A stretch of DNA of 64,000 nucleotides from Leptospira stimsonii. Lineage in GTDB: Bacteria; Spirochaetota; Leptospiria; Leptospirales; Leptospiraceae. Every line of letters begins with the position of its first letter. Positions within the stretch are counted from its first letter, which is position 1. The notes below the pieces were generated by a model. That model saw only the letters and a program-made list of their open reading frames with translations. It was not told the DNA's origin and made no database searches. Shown piece after piece: positions 22,414 through 32,620 of the stretch. The stretch spans positions 23,577 to 87,576 of the forward strand of contig NZ_QHCT01000010.1 of NCBI RefSeq assembly GCF_003545885.1. Reading direction: 5' to 3'. The translations under genes were made by a program, and so were the position numbers.

Positions 22414-23715
22414 ATGAAATCAAAAATTCAATACAGCCAGGCTCAGCAAACGGTGATCGAGGAAAACGCCAGATTTGTTCAAGTCGTCGCCGCCGCCGGT
22501 TCCGGTAAAACGAGCACGATGGTCGGAATCGTGGATCGAATTTTAAGGGATAAATTATTTCCCGAGGAATCGATCCTGGTCCTCACTTTCACAAAAAAAG
22601 CGGCCGGAGAAATTTCAGAACGAATTCGAAAAACGACGGAGAAAGATTTGATTCGAGTCCAGACTTTTCACGCATTCTGTCTTTATGCGCTCGGTCGTTG
22701 GCATCCAAGATTTCAAACGCAAAGACCGAAAGTACTCGCGCCGGAGGACAAAAACATATTTTACAGGGAATTTTTAAAACAAAAACGATTCCTGGTGGGG
22801 GGAATTCCTTACGAGCTTTTTTGGGCTGAAAACGTAACTTATATAAGGGAGAATTTTCCGGAATTGTTAAAAGAATTAGAATTTTCTTATACACTTTACA
22901 AAAAAGAAAACGGGCTTTTGGACTTCGAAGATTTGGTGACCATTTTTTTGGAAGGCCTTCGATCGAAAGAAGAATGGACTTTCCCAGCTAAACGGAATCT
23001 TCAAAAGATCTTGGTAGACGAATTCCAGGATACGGATTTGGAACAACTTTCTTTCTTACAAAGTTTATCGGAAAGCGCTTCGATCACCGTAGTCGGAGAC
23101 GATTCTCAAAGCATTTATTCGTTTCGAGGAGCCACACCCGAACCGTTTTTAAAATTCAAAGATTTCTTTTCGGGAGCCGTGATTCATTTTTTGAATACGA
23201 ACTATCGCTCCCTACCGGAAATCATTGAAACCTCGGATATTCCGATTCGAAAAAATAAAAATCGAATCGAGAAGAAGGTTCTTCCATCGAGAAAGGGAAA
23301 AGCACTTGTGGGAAAGATATTGATGGAGGAAACCGCGGACCTGATTCCGTATCTGATTCGGGCGATTCCTTCTTCAAGAAGAAACGTAAAAATTCTCTGC
23401 CGCTCCAACTTCCGAATTGGAGAATATGTTCGTGCCGGAATTCCGGAGGAATTTTTGATGACAATCCACGCGAGCAAAGGTTTGGAATTTCATACGGTTT
23501 TCGTGGATCTTTCCGACGGATGGAATGCGAGACCGGATTCGTCCCCCGAGACGATCGAAGAAGAAAGAAGAATTCTTTATGTCGGCCTTTCCAGAGCGGA
23601 GGATCGTCTTTTTGTGTTAGGTGCGGCAAAAAGTTCAAGAAGAGAAACGATTGAAAACGAATTTTTCCGTTACTTCAGGAAAATAAAAAGCGTCGATCCG
23701 GAAGATTTACTATAA
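22414..23715 (+). CDS. Compact UvrD/PcrA-like superfamily 1 helicase
   Basis: This 433-residue protein has the SF1A helicase motifs in order: Q-like motif YSQAQQTVI, Walker A AAAGSGKT (about 26-33), TFTKKAA (Ia), LVDEFQDT (II), [15 protein letters not shown] (III), LNTNYRS (IV), [11 protein letters not shown] (V) and [17 protein letters not shown] (VI). UvrD and Rep are about 670-730 residues; here only about 90 residues separate motifs IV and V, so the 2B subdomain is essentially missing and 1B is short. All ATPase residues are intact, so it should be an ATP-dependent DNA translocase or helicase of reduced size. It stands alone. Confidence 0.82.
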   Translation: MKSKIQYSQAQQTVIEENARFVQVVAAAGSGKTSTMVGIVDRILRDKLFPEESILVLTFTKKAAGEISERIRKTTEKDLIRVQTFHAFCLYALGRWHPRFQTQRPKVLAPEDKNIFYREFLKQKRFLVGGIPYELFWAENVTYIRENFPELLKELEFSYTLYKKENGLLDFEDLVTIFLEGLRSKEEWTFPAKRNLQKILVDEFQDTDLEQLSFLQSLSESASITVVGDDSQSIYSFRGATPEPFLKFKDFFSGAVIHFLNTNYRSLPEIIETSDIPIRKNKNRIEKKVLPSRKGKALVGKILMEETADLIPYLIRAIPSSRRNVKILCRSNFRIGEYVRAGIPEEFLMTIHASKGLEFHTVFVDLSDGWNARPDSSPETIEEERRILYVGLSRAEDRLFVLGAAKSSRRETIENEFFRYFRKIKSVDPEDLL

Positions 23716-24077
23716 GACTCGTTTCAAATGAATTCTATTTTTTTAATATACTTTTCGTAAAAACCCGGATTCAAAAATCGATTCCGATCCAACGCCGGAT
23801 TCTTTTTAACTTTGGATTTTCAGAAGGCGGGAAACCGCCTTCCATCACTCTGTCTTCATGGAAGCAAAACGCAGAAACATCCCCGGATCAAACGTAGAAA
23901 AGACCTGATAAACCTCCAAACAAACGACTGAACGTTAGATTCTTATTAAACCTTGCATTTTGAAATTTCGCAAAAAAGTTAAGATCGGATTCGGCCCGTA
24001 TTTTTTTTCGGATCCGATAAGAGACAGAGTATAAGTATTTTAAAACATTCTAAAATGGGGAAGTTTTCGAAACCGGC
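23716..24077. other. Convergent spacer with a GAAA-loop hairpin
   Basis: This lies between convergent genes. The hairpin GAAGGCGG-GAAA-CCGCCTTC (23823-23842) is perfect over 8 bp but has no T tract on either side. It could terminate weakly. No gene was found. Confidence 0.4.
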
Positions 24078-25640
24078 TCACCAATCGATCGGGAAATAAT
24101 CCTTTAGGAACTTTCCGCACCAGTGTTTCCCTGTGAGAATTCCGTCAAAAAAAGGATCACAGACCCGCGCGGCACCGTCTACGATGTCCAGGGGCGGTTG
24201 GAAATCGTGAAGATCCTGTTTTCTTTGCGAAAGTTCGACCGGATCCTCATCCGTAACCCAACCCGTATCGACTGCGTTCATATAAATTCCGTCTTTCGCA
24301 AAATCGCTCGCCGAAGTATGAGTCAGCATATTGAGCGCCGCCTTCGCCATATTCGTATGCGGATGACGATCTTCCTTTTTGAAACGATGAAACTTTCCTT
24401 CCATCGCGGAAACGTTCACGATGTGTTTTTGACCCGTATTCTCCCTTCGCATAACGGAGACAAGACGATTGCAGAGAACAAAAGGAGCCACAGCGTTTAC
24501 GAGTTGGACTTCGAGCATTTCCGAGGTCTGAATCTCACCCAACTTGAGTCTCCAACTGTTCGTTTTTCTGAGATCCACCTGTTGCAAATCCGCGTCCATC
24601 TGTCCTTCCGGAAATACCGTTTCCAATTCAAAAGAATTATCATGAGAATACGGAATCTGAGAAAGTTGAGCGGAAGACCTGATTCCCACACCCGGAACCT
24701 TGCCGTTCCAACTTACGGGAAGGGCCGTCTCGTTTGCAAGGTTTTGACCTCCGAAAGACGTTAGACGCTCTTTGCAGTCTTGGTGTAATTTCAGAAGGTC
24801 GCGAGCTTCGGAAGGTAAATCATGAAATTCGGTCTGCTCCGCTTGGATCAAATGAGCGTAAAAACCTGGAGGCCTTCTGACTGTCTGCGCCGCGTTGTTG
24901 ATAAGAATATCGAGACGATCGATCGTCTCTTCTATATAACTTGCGAAAAGTTCCACGCTCGGTGTGTGTCTCAGATCCAATCCGAAAATCTGAAGTCGAT
25001 CAGACCAATCCTTGAAATCCGATTCTTTGGAAAAACGGAGCGCGGCATCGACAGGAAAACGAGTCGTTGCGATTACTCTCGCGCCTGCTCTCAAAAGCAT
25101 CAAAGTAGAATGATATCCGATCTTTAGACGAGAGCCCGTGATCAACGCAACCTGACCGTGAAGAGACGCGATCTGAAACCTTTTTTTATAATTCAGATCC
25201 CCACATTCCAAACACATGGAATCGTAAAAGAAATGAAGTTTCGTATATTCTTTTTTGCAGACGTAACAATTGCGGGGAGATGTGAGTTCGGGAGCGTCTT
25301 TGCTCTTCCATATATCCGTTTGATCCGCGATTTGCAAAGGAGCCTTAAAAACGGTCGCGGTCCTTGCGACACGAATCCCGGTCAAAGCCCTCGCCTTTCT
25401 CTCTTGCGCTACCATCTCCTTTCTTCTTGAACGTTTGATCGTTTTGTTTCGAATTCGGATTTCATTGCGATCTGGACGTGAAATTTTTCCAGAGACGATC
25501 ATCAATGCGATTCTTTCTTCTTCGGGAATCGAAGTGAGTAGTTCCGGCTTTTCCGCAAGAGTTTCCAAAAGACGAATACAACGTTGTATCTCTTCCGAAC
25601 TTGGATTGGCATTCGAGTTATCTTTCGGTTCGTTCATCAT
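24078..25640 (-). CDS. SDR-family oxidoreductase with N-terminal zinc-ribbon
   Basis: This 520-residue protein has a helical, charged N-terminus (about 1-125), a CxxC...CxxC zinc-ribbon-like segment (CYVC ... CLEC, about 129-150), and a short-chain dehydrogenase domain. That domain starts at [14 protein letters not shown], a modified TGxxxGxG motif, has the NNAAQ motif, and is interrupted by an insert of about 90 residues. [11 protein letters not shown] holds the catalytic Ser region, followed by [10 protein letters not shown], where K is kept but the Tyr of YxxxK is replaced (HTNMAKAA). Similar zinc-ribbon SDRs occur in other organisms; the substrate is unknown. The missing Tyr makes normal dehydrogenase activity doubtful. 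Confidence 0.8.
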   Translation of the reverse strand: MMNEPKDNSNANPSSEEIQRCIRLLETLAEKPELLTSIPEEERIALMIVSGKISRPDRNEIRIRNKTIKRSRRKEMVAQERKARALTGIRVARTATVFKAPLQIADQTDIWKSKDAPELTSPRNCYVCKKEYTKLHFFYDSMCLECGDLNYKKRFQIASLHGQVALITGSRLKIGYHSTLMLLRAGARVIATTRFPVDAALRFSKESDFKDWSDRLQIFGLDLRHTPSVELFASYIEETIDRLDILINNAAQTVRRPPGFYAHLIQAEQTEFHDLPSEARDLLKLHQDCKERLTSFGGQNLANETALPVSWNGKVPGVGIRSSAQLSQIPYSHDNSFELETVFPEGQMDADLQQVDLRKTNSWRLKLGEIQTSEMLEVQLVNAVAPFVLCNRLVSVMRRENTGQKHIVNVSAMEGKFHRFKKEDRHPHTNMAKAALNMLTHTSASDFAKDGIYMNAVDTGWVTDEDPVELSQRKQDLHDFQPPLDIVDGAARVCDPFFDGILTGKHWCGKFLKDYFPIDW

Positions 25641-25773
25641 TCAGAATACGGTTTAAAAGAGAAGAATCCGATTCTTCTTTCCTTCATTCAACTATACCGA
25701 AAAAAAGTGGAGATTGAGCAACTCAATTTCATTGAAAAGAGAAGCATTCTTTTTAGGAATTCTTCTAATATCT

Positions 25774-26175
25774 TTACTCTCGATTTAAGGAACTTGTAAA
25801 AGCGAGTTTATAGATAAAGTAAATCGGATACAAAAGAAGATATAGATTCGGTATCCACCAAGAAAGATCAAAGTCGGAACGAAACCCCCAGAAAGCGACT
25901 GCCTGCAATCCGGAAGCGCTCGTTAAAACCAAAGAGATCAATGCGATTCTTTCCCATTCTACACGTTTGCGCTTTCGAAGGTAAAGACTATAAAACCCGG
26001 TGAATGAAACGAAAAGATCCAGCGGTAGAAAAGACCAATTCCAATCCATAAGTATCGGATTGTGATAGTCCTTAAAGAGATACGATTCCGGAATCCAATG
26101 AAAACCCGTAATTAACCAATAAAGAATAAAGCCGATATCCGTAAAAAGAAAAAGTCCCGGGAGTAAGTTGTTCAT
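25774..26175 (-). CDS. YvaD/DUF5360-like membrane protein
   Basis: This protein of about 133 residues has four membrane helices. The segment LFTDIGFILYW, then IPESYLFKDYHNP and MDWNWSFLPLDLFVSFTG, is, from memory, typical of the YvaD (DUF5360) family. The function of that family is unknown. The ATG at 26175 is preferred over a TTG 24 bases upstream; neither has a good RBS. It is divergent from the septoil-knot gene. Confidence 0.6.
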   Translation of the reverse strand: MNNLLPGLFLFTDIGFILYWLITGFHWIPESYLFKDYHNPILMDWNWSFLPLDLFVSFTGFYSLYLRKRKRVEWERIALISLVLTSASGLQAVAFWGFRSDFDLSWWIPNLYLLLYPIYFIYKLAFTSSLNRE

Positions 26176-26257
26176 TGCTATTTTGATTCGACTTGTCAAA
26201 AAATAGTTTCATTATTTGATTTTCTGGAATACATTTTGACGCAATAGGAGTATCCAA

Positions 26258-26584
26258 ATGACAAAGAAAATGTTGATGATCGCACTTCTGATTGGTCTGA
26301 CCATCGGGGCCGGTCTTATGTATGCGGGCAACGTTCAATCCGGTTGTACTTTCAACGGGAAGAAGCTTTACGGAAAAATTCAAATCGTAACAAGCTTTCC
26401 CGATGTTAAAGTACAAGAAGTCACTTCTTTTCCCGATCTAAAAGTGCAAAAGGTAACCTCGTTTCCTGATTCTTGCGGAAAATGGGAAATCGTAAATTCG
26501 TTCCCTGATACAAAAGTCCAGATCGTGACCAGCTTTCCCGATATAAAAATTCAATACGTAACGAGTTTTCCGGGAGAAAATTAA
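26258..26584 (+). CDS. 7(1) septoil knot domain protein
   Basis: This 108-residue secreted protein has an N-terminal hydrophobic signal (MLMIALLIGLTIGAGLMYAG). The rest is about seven short repeats of the form (I/V)VxSFPDxKVQ, interrupted once by a SCGKWEIV strand and a second Cys. This pattern is the hallmark of the 7(1) septoil knot (DUF6150-type) fold, in which seven short strands wind into a deeply knotted, circularly closed toroid. The two Cys of the mature protein may form a disulfide. The RBS AGGAG lies seven bases before the ATG. Role is unknown. Confidence 0.85.
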   Translation: MTKKMLMIALLIGLTIGAGLMYAGNVQSGCTFNGKKLYGKIQIVTSFPDVKVQEVTSFPDLKVQKVTSFPDSCGKWEIVNSFPDTKVQIVTSFPDIKIQYVTSFPGEN

Positions 26585-26610
26585 AACATACGTTTTCAGA
26601 AATCGGATTT

Positions 26611-26646
26611 CGATTTGCGGAGACTCGATTCTCCGTAAATCGATTT
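26611..26646 (+). terminator. Terminator after the septoil knot gene
   Basis: A 13-bp stem (26611-26623 with 26630-26642, one G-T wobble) with a 6-base loop is followed by ATTTTC. It lies 27 bp after the stop codon. The following 400 bp to the cyclase hold no other recognised feature. Confidence 0.6.
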
Positions 26647-27042
26647 TCACAGGATTCTTTTCTTCACTTCCTAAAATTCTTTTCACCTCTCGATCATTGA
26701 ATCGAAAGTTCCATCGATGGAAATACGATCCAATAAAGTCTTACGTTTAAAACGAATTTTTGCGGATGAGATCCGCGTGTTCGATCATTTTCGGAAGCTT
26801 CCAATTCGGAGCTCGGAAAGTCTTCTCGATCAAAGGTAGAATTACAATCACACCTTTCTTAAGTTAGTCGACGATTCTCGAAAAAGAAAAAAATTCTTTC
26901 TTCAAGCCGATAATCTTTGATGACTTCTTCTTTTGCAAAAAGATCCTTGTTACTCCGGATTCACCCGGGTATTTGTGGATCCAAAGAACGTAGAGAACGG
27001 TCTAAAACAAGAATCAAAATAGAGTTCGAAGAAGAGATTGGA

Positions 27043-28191
27043 ATGAAAGAAATTATCAATTGGTTATCAGGGTCCAAATCGAGAGACCTTGAAGCGAAAG
27101 AATTATTAGAGGAACTCAATGAAAAGTTGATCGAATCCGGAATTCCGGTCTCGAGATTTTTTACAAGCATCCCCACGATGCATCCGGAAGTGATGGTGAG
27201 ATCGATCATTTGGACGAAAGAAGAAGAAACACAAATGCTATTGATTCCTCACGGTGCATTGAGTGAACCACAATACATCGACAGTCCGATTTACTTGATC
27301 CGAGAAGGAAAAAAAGACTTTATCCGTTGTAAGCTGGTTGGACCGGATGCGGACCTTTCTTATCCGATCTGTATCGATCTAAAAGAAAGAGGCGCAACCG
27401 ATTATTGTATTTTTCCGGCCACGTTCAGCCTCAATGTGGGAAGTGTGGTTTCCTGGACGACACACGCACCGGAAGGATTTTCGGACGAACAGATCGACGC
27501 CTTTCGATCCATCTTAAGCGTATTATCCTTACGTCTAGATTTGGAATCCAGAAAATTCGCAGTCAAAGAACTCTTAGAAGTCTATCTCGGACCGAACGCG
27601 TCCAAAAGAGTTTTATCCGGAGAATTCAGAAGAGGAACCGGAGAATCCATTTATGCGGCGATTCTTTGTGCAGACTTAAGAGACTTCTCTTCTCTCAGCG
27701 AAAATAATTCTCCAAAAAGAATCGTGGAAATTTTGGATCATTATTTTGAACTCACCGCCCAACCGATCCAGGAAGAGAAAGGCGAGATTCTAAAATTTAT
27801 AGGCGATGCAATTCTTGCGATCTTTCCTGCGAAGGAAGATCCGTATCAGGCGTGTTTGTCCGCGCTCAATGCCGCAATCAAAATTAAGAATTCTGTAAAA
27901 CTCTGGAACCAGGAACACCTGGATACTCAAATTCATCTGGGAATGGCGCTTAACGTGGGTGATGTCGTCTATGGAAACGTGGGAGCGAAAGATCGACTGG
28001 ATTTTACGGTGATTGGGAACGCGGTCAATCAAGCATTTCGAGTAGAGTCGCTTTGCAAAGATTTTGGAAAGAGCATTTTAACCACGGAAGACTTCGCTGA
28101 AAAAATCGGAAAGGATCAATTTGAATTTCTCGGCGCTCGAAACCTAAAGGGAATCACGGGAGAGAGAAATATATTTTCTCCGAAAGAATGA
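27043..28191 (+). CDS. Class III adenylate/guanylate cyclase
   Basis: This 382-residue protein, counted from the ATG at 27043, makes a cyclic nucleotide from NTP. The N-terminal 200 residues look like a GAF-type sensor. The cyclase domain has both metal-binding aspartates ([10 protein letters not shown] and GDAILAIF), the Lys of EILKFIGDA that favours ATP, and [10 protein letters not shown] with the transition-state Asn and Arg. It therefore looks catalytically complete as an adenylate cyclase. No membrane helices are present. An upstream in-frame ATG at 26917 would add 42 unlikely basic residues. No partner gene lies adjacent. Confidence 0.87.
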   Translation: MKEIINWLSGSKSRDLEAKELLEELNEKLIESGIPVSRFFTSIPTMHPEVMVRSIIWTKEEETQMLLIPHGALSEPQYIDSPIYLIREGKKDFIRCKLVGPDADLSYPICIDLKERGATDYCIFPATFSLNVGSVVSWTTHAPEGFSDEQIDAFRSILSVLSLRLDLESRKFAVKELLEVYLGPNASKRVLSGEFRRGTGESIYAAILCADLRDFSSLSENNSPKRIVEILDHYFELTAQPIQEEKGEILKFIGDAILAIFPAKEDPYQACLSALNAAIKIKNSVKLWNQEHLDTQIHLGMALNVGDVVYGNVGAKDRLDFTVIGNAVNQAFRVESLCKDFGKSILTTEDFAEKIGKDQFEFLGARNLKGITGERNIFSPKE

Positions 28192-28230
28192 AAACGAACG
28201 GACAATCATAGATTTGATCCGATGATAGCA

Positions 28231-28256
28231 GACTTCGTTTTGGAAGGAACGAAGTC
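28231..28256. terminator. Hairpin between convergent genes
   Basis: A perfect 9-bp stem, GACTTCGTT with AACGAAGTC and an 8-base loop, lies between the cyclase and the broken membrane gene. T-rich sequence occurs downstream on the plus strand only after about 18 bases, so termination is plausible but not certain. Confidence 0.45.
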
Positions 28257-28281
28257 CGAAGAATACGATCCGATTTTTTTC

Positions 28282-28723
28282 TCAGATAGATCCGGAGACT
28301 TTGTATGAATCGAGATTCAACTCATCGACTAAAAGTTTCTCGATCGCTTTTGCATGAACGGAATCGTCGACTTTATCAAGAATTAAGATTTCCTTACCGT
28401 CATCCAAAACAAAACAAACCGAGTATGTATAATGTTCGGAGCTACTGTCCGAAGACAGCACAAGAATCGATCAATATATTCGTAGAATTGAAAGAATAAT
28501 GAATCGAAGTATAGAGTATATATCCCGGAATCAATAATCCTGGAATGAACCAAATCGGATTTTGATAAATTTCGAATTGGACCAAGTCGAAAAGAATCGT
28601 GATTAAAAAAAACAGTGAGATAAAAATTCCGAGAAGAGAGAAGAATTGAAAACGATCGTAAGAATAGAGGACTTTGTTTCTTTTTCTCTGAATCGTTAAC
28701 TGATCGGGTACAATGCTTCTCAT
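28282..28723 (-). pseudogene. Frameshifted two-TM membrane protein
   Basis: Reading starts at the ATG at 28723, passes through two hydrophobic helices (FSLLGIFISLFFLITILF and PIWFIPGLLIPGYILYT) and reaches NILIDSCAVFGQ, then a stop at 28443-28445. A +1 shift between about 28470 and 28444 opens a coding-like continuation, SSEHYTYSVCFVLDDGKEI and so on to KVSGSI, ending at 28282. The joined product would be about 146 residues. The downstream half is too protein-like to be chance, so a frameshift (real or a sequencing error) is the best reading. Family unknown. Confidence 0.55.
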
Positions 28724-28904
28724 GGAAAATGACTGAATTTGAATCGATCATTCATACGATCGAATACGCGTTCTCTGACAAGCGAAAAGTGAGAAAGTCA
28801 AGGGATTCTTCATTTGTCGGAATTACGACAAAATCCGAAAAATCGGAATTTCTCCAAAAAGAATCTTACGATCCTCGGAAAAATATTTTTCGCTCGTTCC
28901 TCGA

Positions 28905-29210
28905 TCAAGTTCTCTCCGTCGAAACAGTGGCTTTTACCGTCTCCGTGTGTTGCGGTTCTACCGGGAGAACGTCACTGAAAAGCGTTTTAGAAAATTTATA
29001 CGAAAGAACAAAAACACCTAAGTTCGCACAATCAAATTTCGTAATATAGAAAATTCTTCCAAAACGATCCCTCAATCGAAGATCGGCATTATATCCAGAA
29101 ATTTGAACTCTCCATCCATGGTAAATTGGAATCAACGTACAAAATCGTTTTCCATTCTCACAAAAACAATCGATCAAAACGGAAGAATCGTGTTCCATCA
29201 GTCCATTCAT
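28905..29210 (-). CDS. Small hypothetical protein, possibly truncated
   Basis: The frame from the ATG at 29210 encodes about 101 residues with Leptospira-like codon use, including GWRVQISGYNADLRLRDRFGRIFYI. An alternative frame near the 3' end (about 28960 down to 28825) also reads like protein (GENLIEERAKNIFPRIVRF), which may mean a frameshift within a longer original gene. No family is recognised and no RBS is clear. Confidence 0.35.
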   Translation of the reverse strand: MNGLMEHDSSVLIDCFCENGKRFCTLIPIYHGWRVQISGYNADLRLRDRFGRIFYITKFDCANLGVFVLSYKFSKTLFSDVLPVEPQHTETVKATVSTERT

Positions 29211-29248
29211 TTTGGATGACGATTCTTCCGTAACGGATCTAATATTTC

Positions 29249-29695
29249 TTACTGTTCGATGTATTCCGTGTAACAGTAGCGTCCCGGACCATCCCCCCAA
29301 CAGACCGTCTTTTTAGTGACTCTCGGCGGCTTCGGAAGCGCTGACTCGATTCCATCCAATAAACTCGCCGCGCTCTTTTTATCGGAATCGTATGAGAAAC
29401 GTTCTACGATTACGTAAGCGTTCTCAGGATCTTCGATTCGATTTCGAAGTGAGGTGAGCGCTTTGATTTTATCGCTCGAAAAACTGAATAGGTCCATCAA
29501 CTCGGCTACCTGGGTCGCAGTAAAAGTCGCTCTCGATGCCTCTGATCTTAAAACAGACAATTTACCATCGGAAAAGCCTTCCTTCTCGATCCTAACTTTA
29601 ATATTTGTAAAAGTCGTTTGATTCGCCGCAAATAAAGAAAAATTCACAACAATCAAAGCCAATAGAAACGATACCTTATTAAAAAAAAGATTCAT
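29249..29695 (-). CDS. Secreted DUF4476-domain protein
   Basis: This 148-residue exported protein is counted from the ATG at 29695, which has GGAGG five bases upstream. A signal peptide (LLALIVVNFSLFAAN) is followed by a helical domain with LMDLFSFSSDKIKALTSLRNRIEDPENAYVIVERFSYDSD, a match to the DUF4476 repeat pattern. A short Cys-containing tail (CWGDGPGRYCYTEY) may form a disulfide. Function of the family is unknown. It lies upstream of the small ORF at 28905 on the same strand. Confidence 0.7.
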   Translation of the reverse strand: MNLFFNKVSFLLALIVVNFSLFAANQTTFTNIKVRIEKEGFSDGKLSVLRSEASRATFTATQVAELMDLFSFSSDKIKALTSLRNRIEDPENAYVIVERFSYDSDKKSAASLLDGIESALPKPPRVTKKTVCWGDGPGRYCYTEYIEQ

Positions 29696-29961
29696 CTTAT
29701 CCTCCAAGATTCTTCTATAAAAAAGGAAAGAAAAGAGCATAGCTCGTGCCTATGCGGTTCTTTCCGAAAAAACGTAAGTAATCCGTCATAACAGCCCGGA
29801 TTTTCTTTTACAAGGATCGAAGCTCGTAACAATATTAGGGTATTCTACTTTTTCAAAATATTCACTCGTGACAAAGAATGAAATCATTCGAGTCAGAAAC
29901 ACCCTGAAGTGACTAAAAAAAGCTTCGTTCAATCTCAATAGAAATTCCGGCTGTATCGGGT

Positions 29962-30222
29962 TTACTCGACTGTCACTTCACCGTTTTGAATGATAATTTT
30001 TTCGCTTCCGGCCGCGCGAAAACTTCCTAAGCCAGAAATCCGAACCGTACATTCACCGCAGATGCTGTTCATCTTTTTTCCGGGATTCAATATTTCGTTG
30101 TGCTGAGTCCCTGCATCGTCGTAAGAAATTCTGTAAGAAACCTTATCTTTGTTAACAATATCAACAGAATAGATCGCAGTTGAAACCGTGAACAAAAGAA
30201 TACTGAGAGTAAATCGAATCAT
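29962..30222 (-). CDS. Small exported hypothetical protein
   Basis: This 86-residue protein has a signal peptide (FTLSILLFTVSTAIYS) and a beta-rich mature part of about 65 residues with a CxxC pair (ICGECTV). The ATG at 30222 follows AGGTGA at five bases. Small size and CxxC suggest a disulfide-stabilised beta sandwich. No homologue is recognised. Confidence 0.55.
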   Translation of the reverse strand: MIRFTLSILLFTVSTAIYSVDIVNKDKVSYRISYDDAGTQHNEILNPGKKMNSICGECTVRISGLGSFRAAGSEKIIIQNGEVTVE

Positions 30223-30640
30223 CCAAATCACCTAACCTCAAAAATTTTCGGCTAAACTGTAAAAAGGAATAAATTTAGTCAATAAATTTTTGAACAGAAG
30301 GGCCGCACAAGGTGATCGGATTATAAAAAATCAATATCGCATTTTATTTGATATAAAACTAATCGGATATGTCCGCAAAATCCTTTTTGCCTTAGAAAAA
30401 ATAGGCTGAATCCAAAACGTTGATTGAATCCGGGACATCATCTTAAATTCAAACTAAAACCGGCCAAAAGGCTTTCCTGTTGGATATACCGATGTTTATT
30501 TCGGTGAAAGGGGAAACGGTCTGCAAACTCCGTAAGTGAGGTATATAGAAAAGGTTTGTGTTGTAGAAATTTTCCTACCCTTGATAAGACCTAAAATCAT
30601 TTTGATCCAACATTGATAAGAGAAGATAGGATGAAGAAAC
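30223..30640. other. Spacer without recognised gene
   Basis: This is 400 bp of AT-rich sequence. A structured-looking stretch near 30475-30550 contains short complementary segments (CCGATG...TTCGG, AACGG...CCGT) but matches no riboswitch or ncRNA that I can name. Confidence 0.3.
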
Positions 30641-30669
30641 AAAAAAGGCGGGGAGTCCCCGCCTTTTTT
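30641..30669. terminator. Strong bidirectional terminator
   Basis: A perfect 13-bp stem, AAAAAAGGCGGGG with CCCCGCCTTTTTT and a 3-base loop, ends in T tracts on both strands. It lies just after the leftward acyl-CoA dehydrogenase gene. Confidence 0.92.
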
Positions 30670-30720
30670 CTTCAAAATTCATTCTATTTTTTGAATGAAC
30701 TTTTTATTCAGATTCTCAGA

Positions 30721-32397
<1,677 letters not shown>

Positions 32398-32620
32398 GGG
32401 TTTTTAATCCTGATTTAAAAAATTCGAATCTGATAACTAGAAAATCACGACTTCTCCCCCTGTCATTTGCTTTTTGAGGGACAATCTCAGGAACCGAAGA
32501 GGACTTTAAGATCAAAGTCAAAACTTCATTATGTCAGAAAGACAGTAGAGAAATTGTTATTTTGCTTTCCATCGGAGGAATTAGCGAAATCATCGGTATG
32601 CTTCGGATGGAAGGTATTAT

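Noticed and set aside
24123..24764. Long open frame on the plus strand opposite the SDR gene
   Set aside because: It runs antisense to a clear SDR coding sequence, is Arg/His-rich and has no RBS or domain; it reflects codon bias of the opposite strand.
30470..30560. Possible structured RNA or riboswitch
   Set aside because: Short complementary segments exist but no conserved core of any riboswitch class that I know could be matched, and there is no downstream gene in the right orientation close by.
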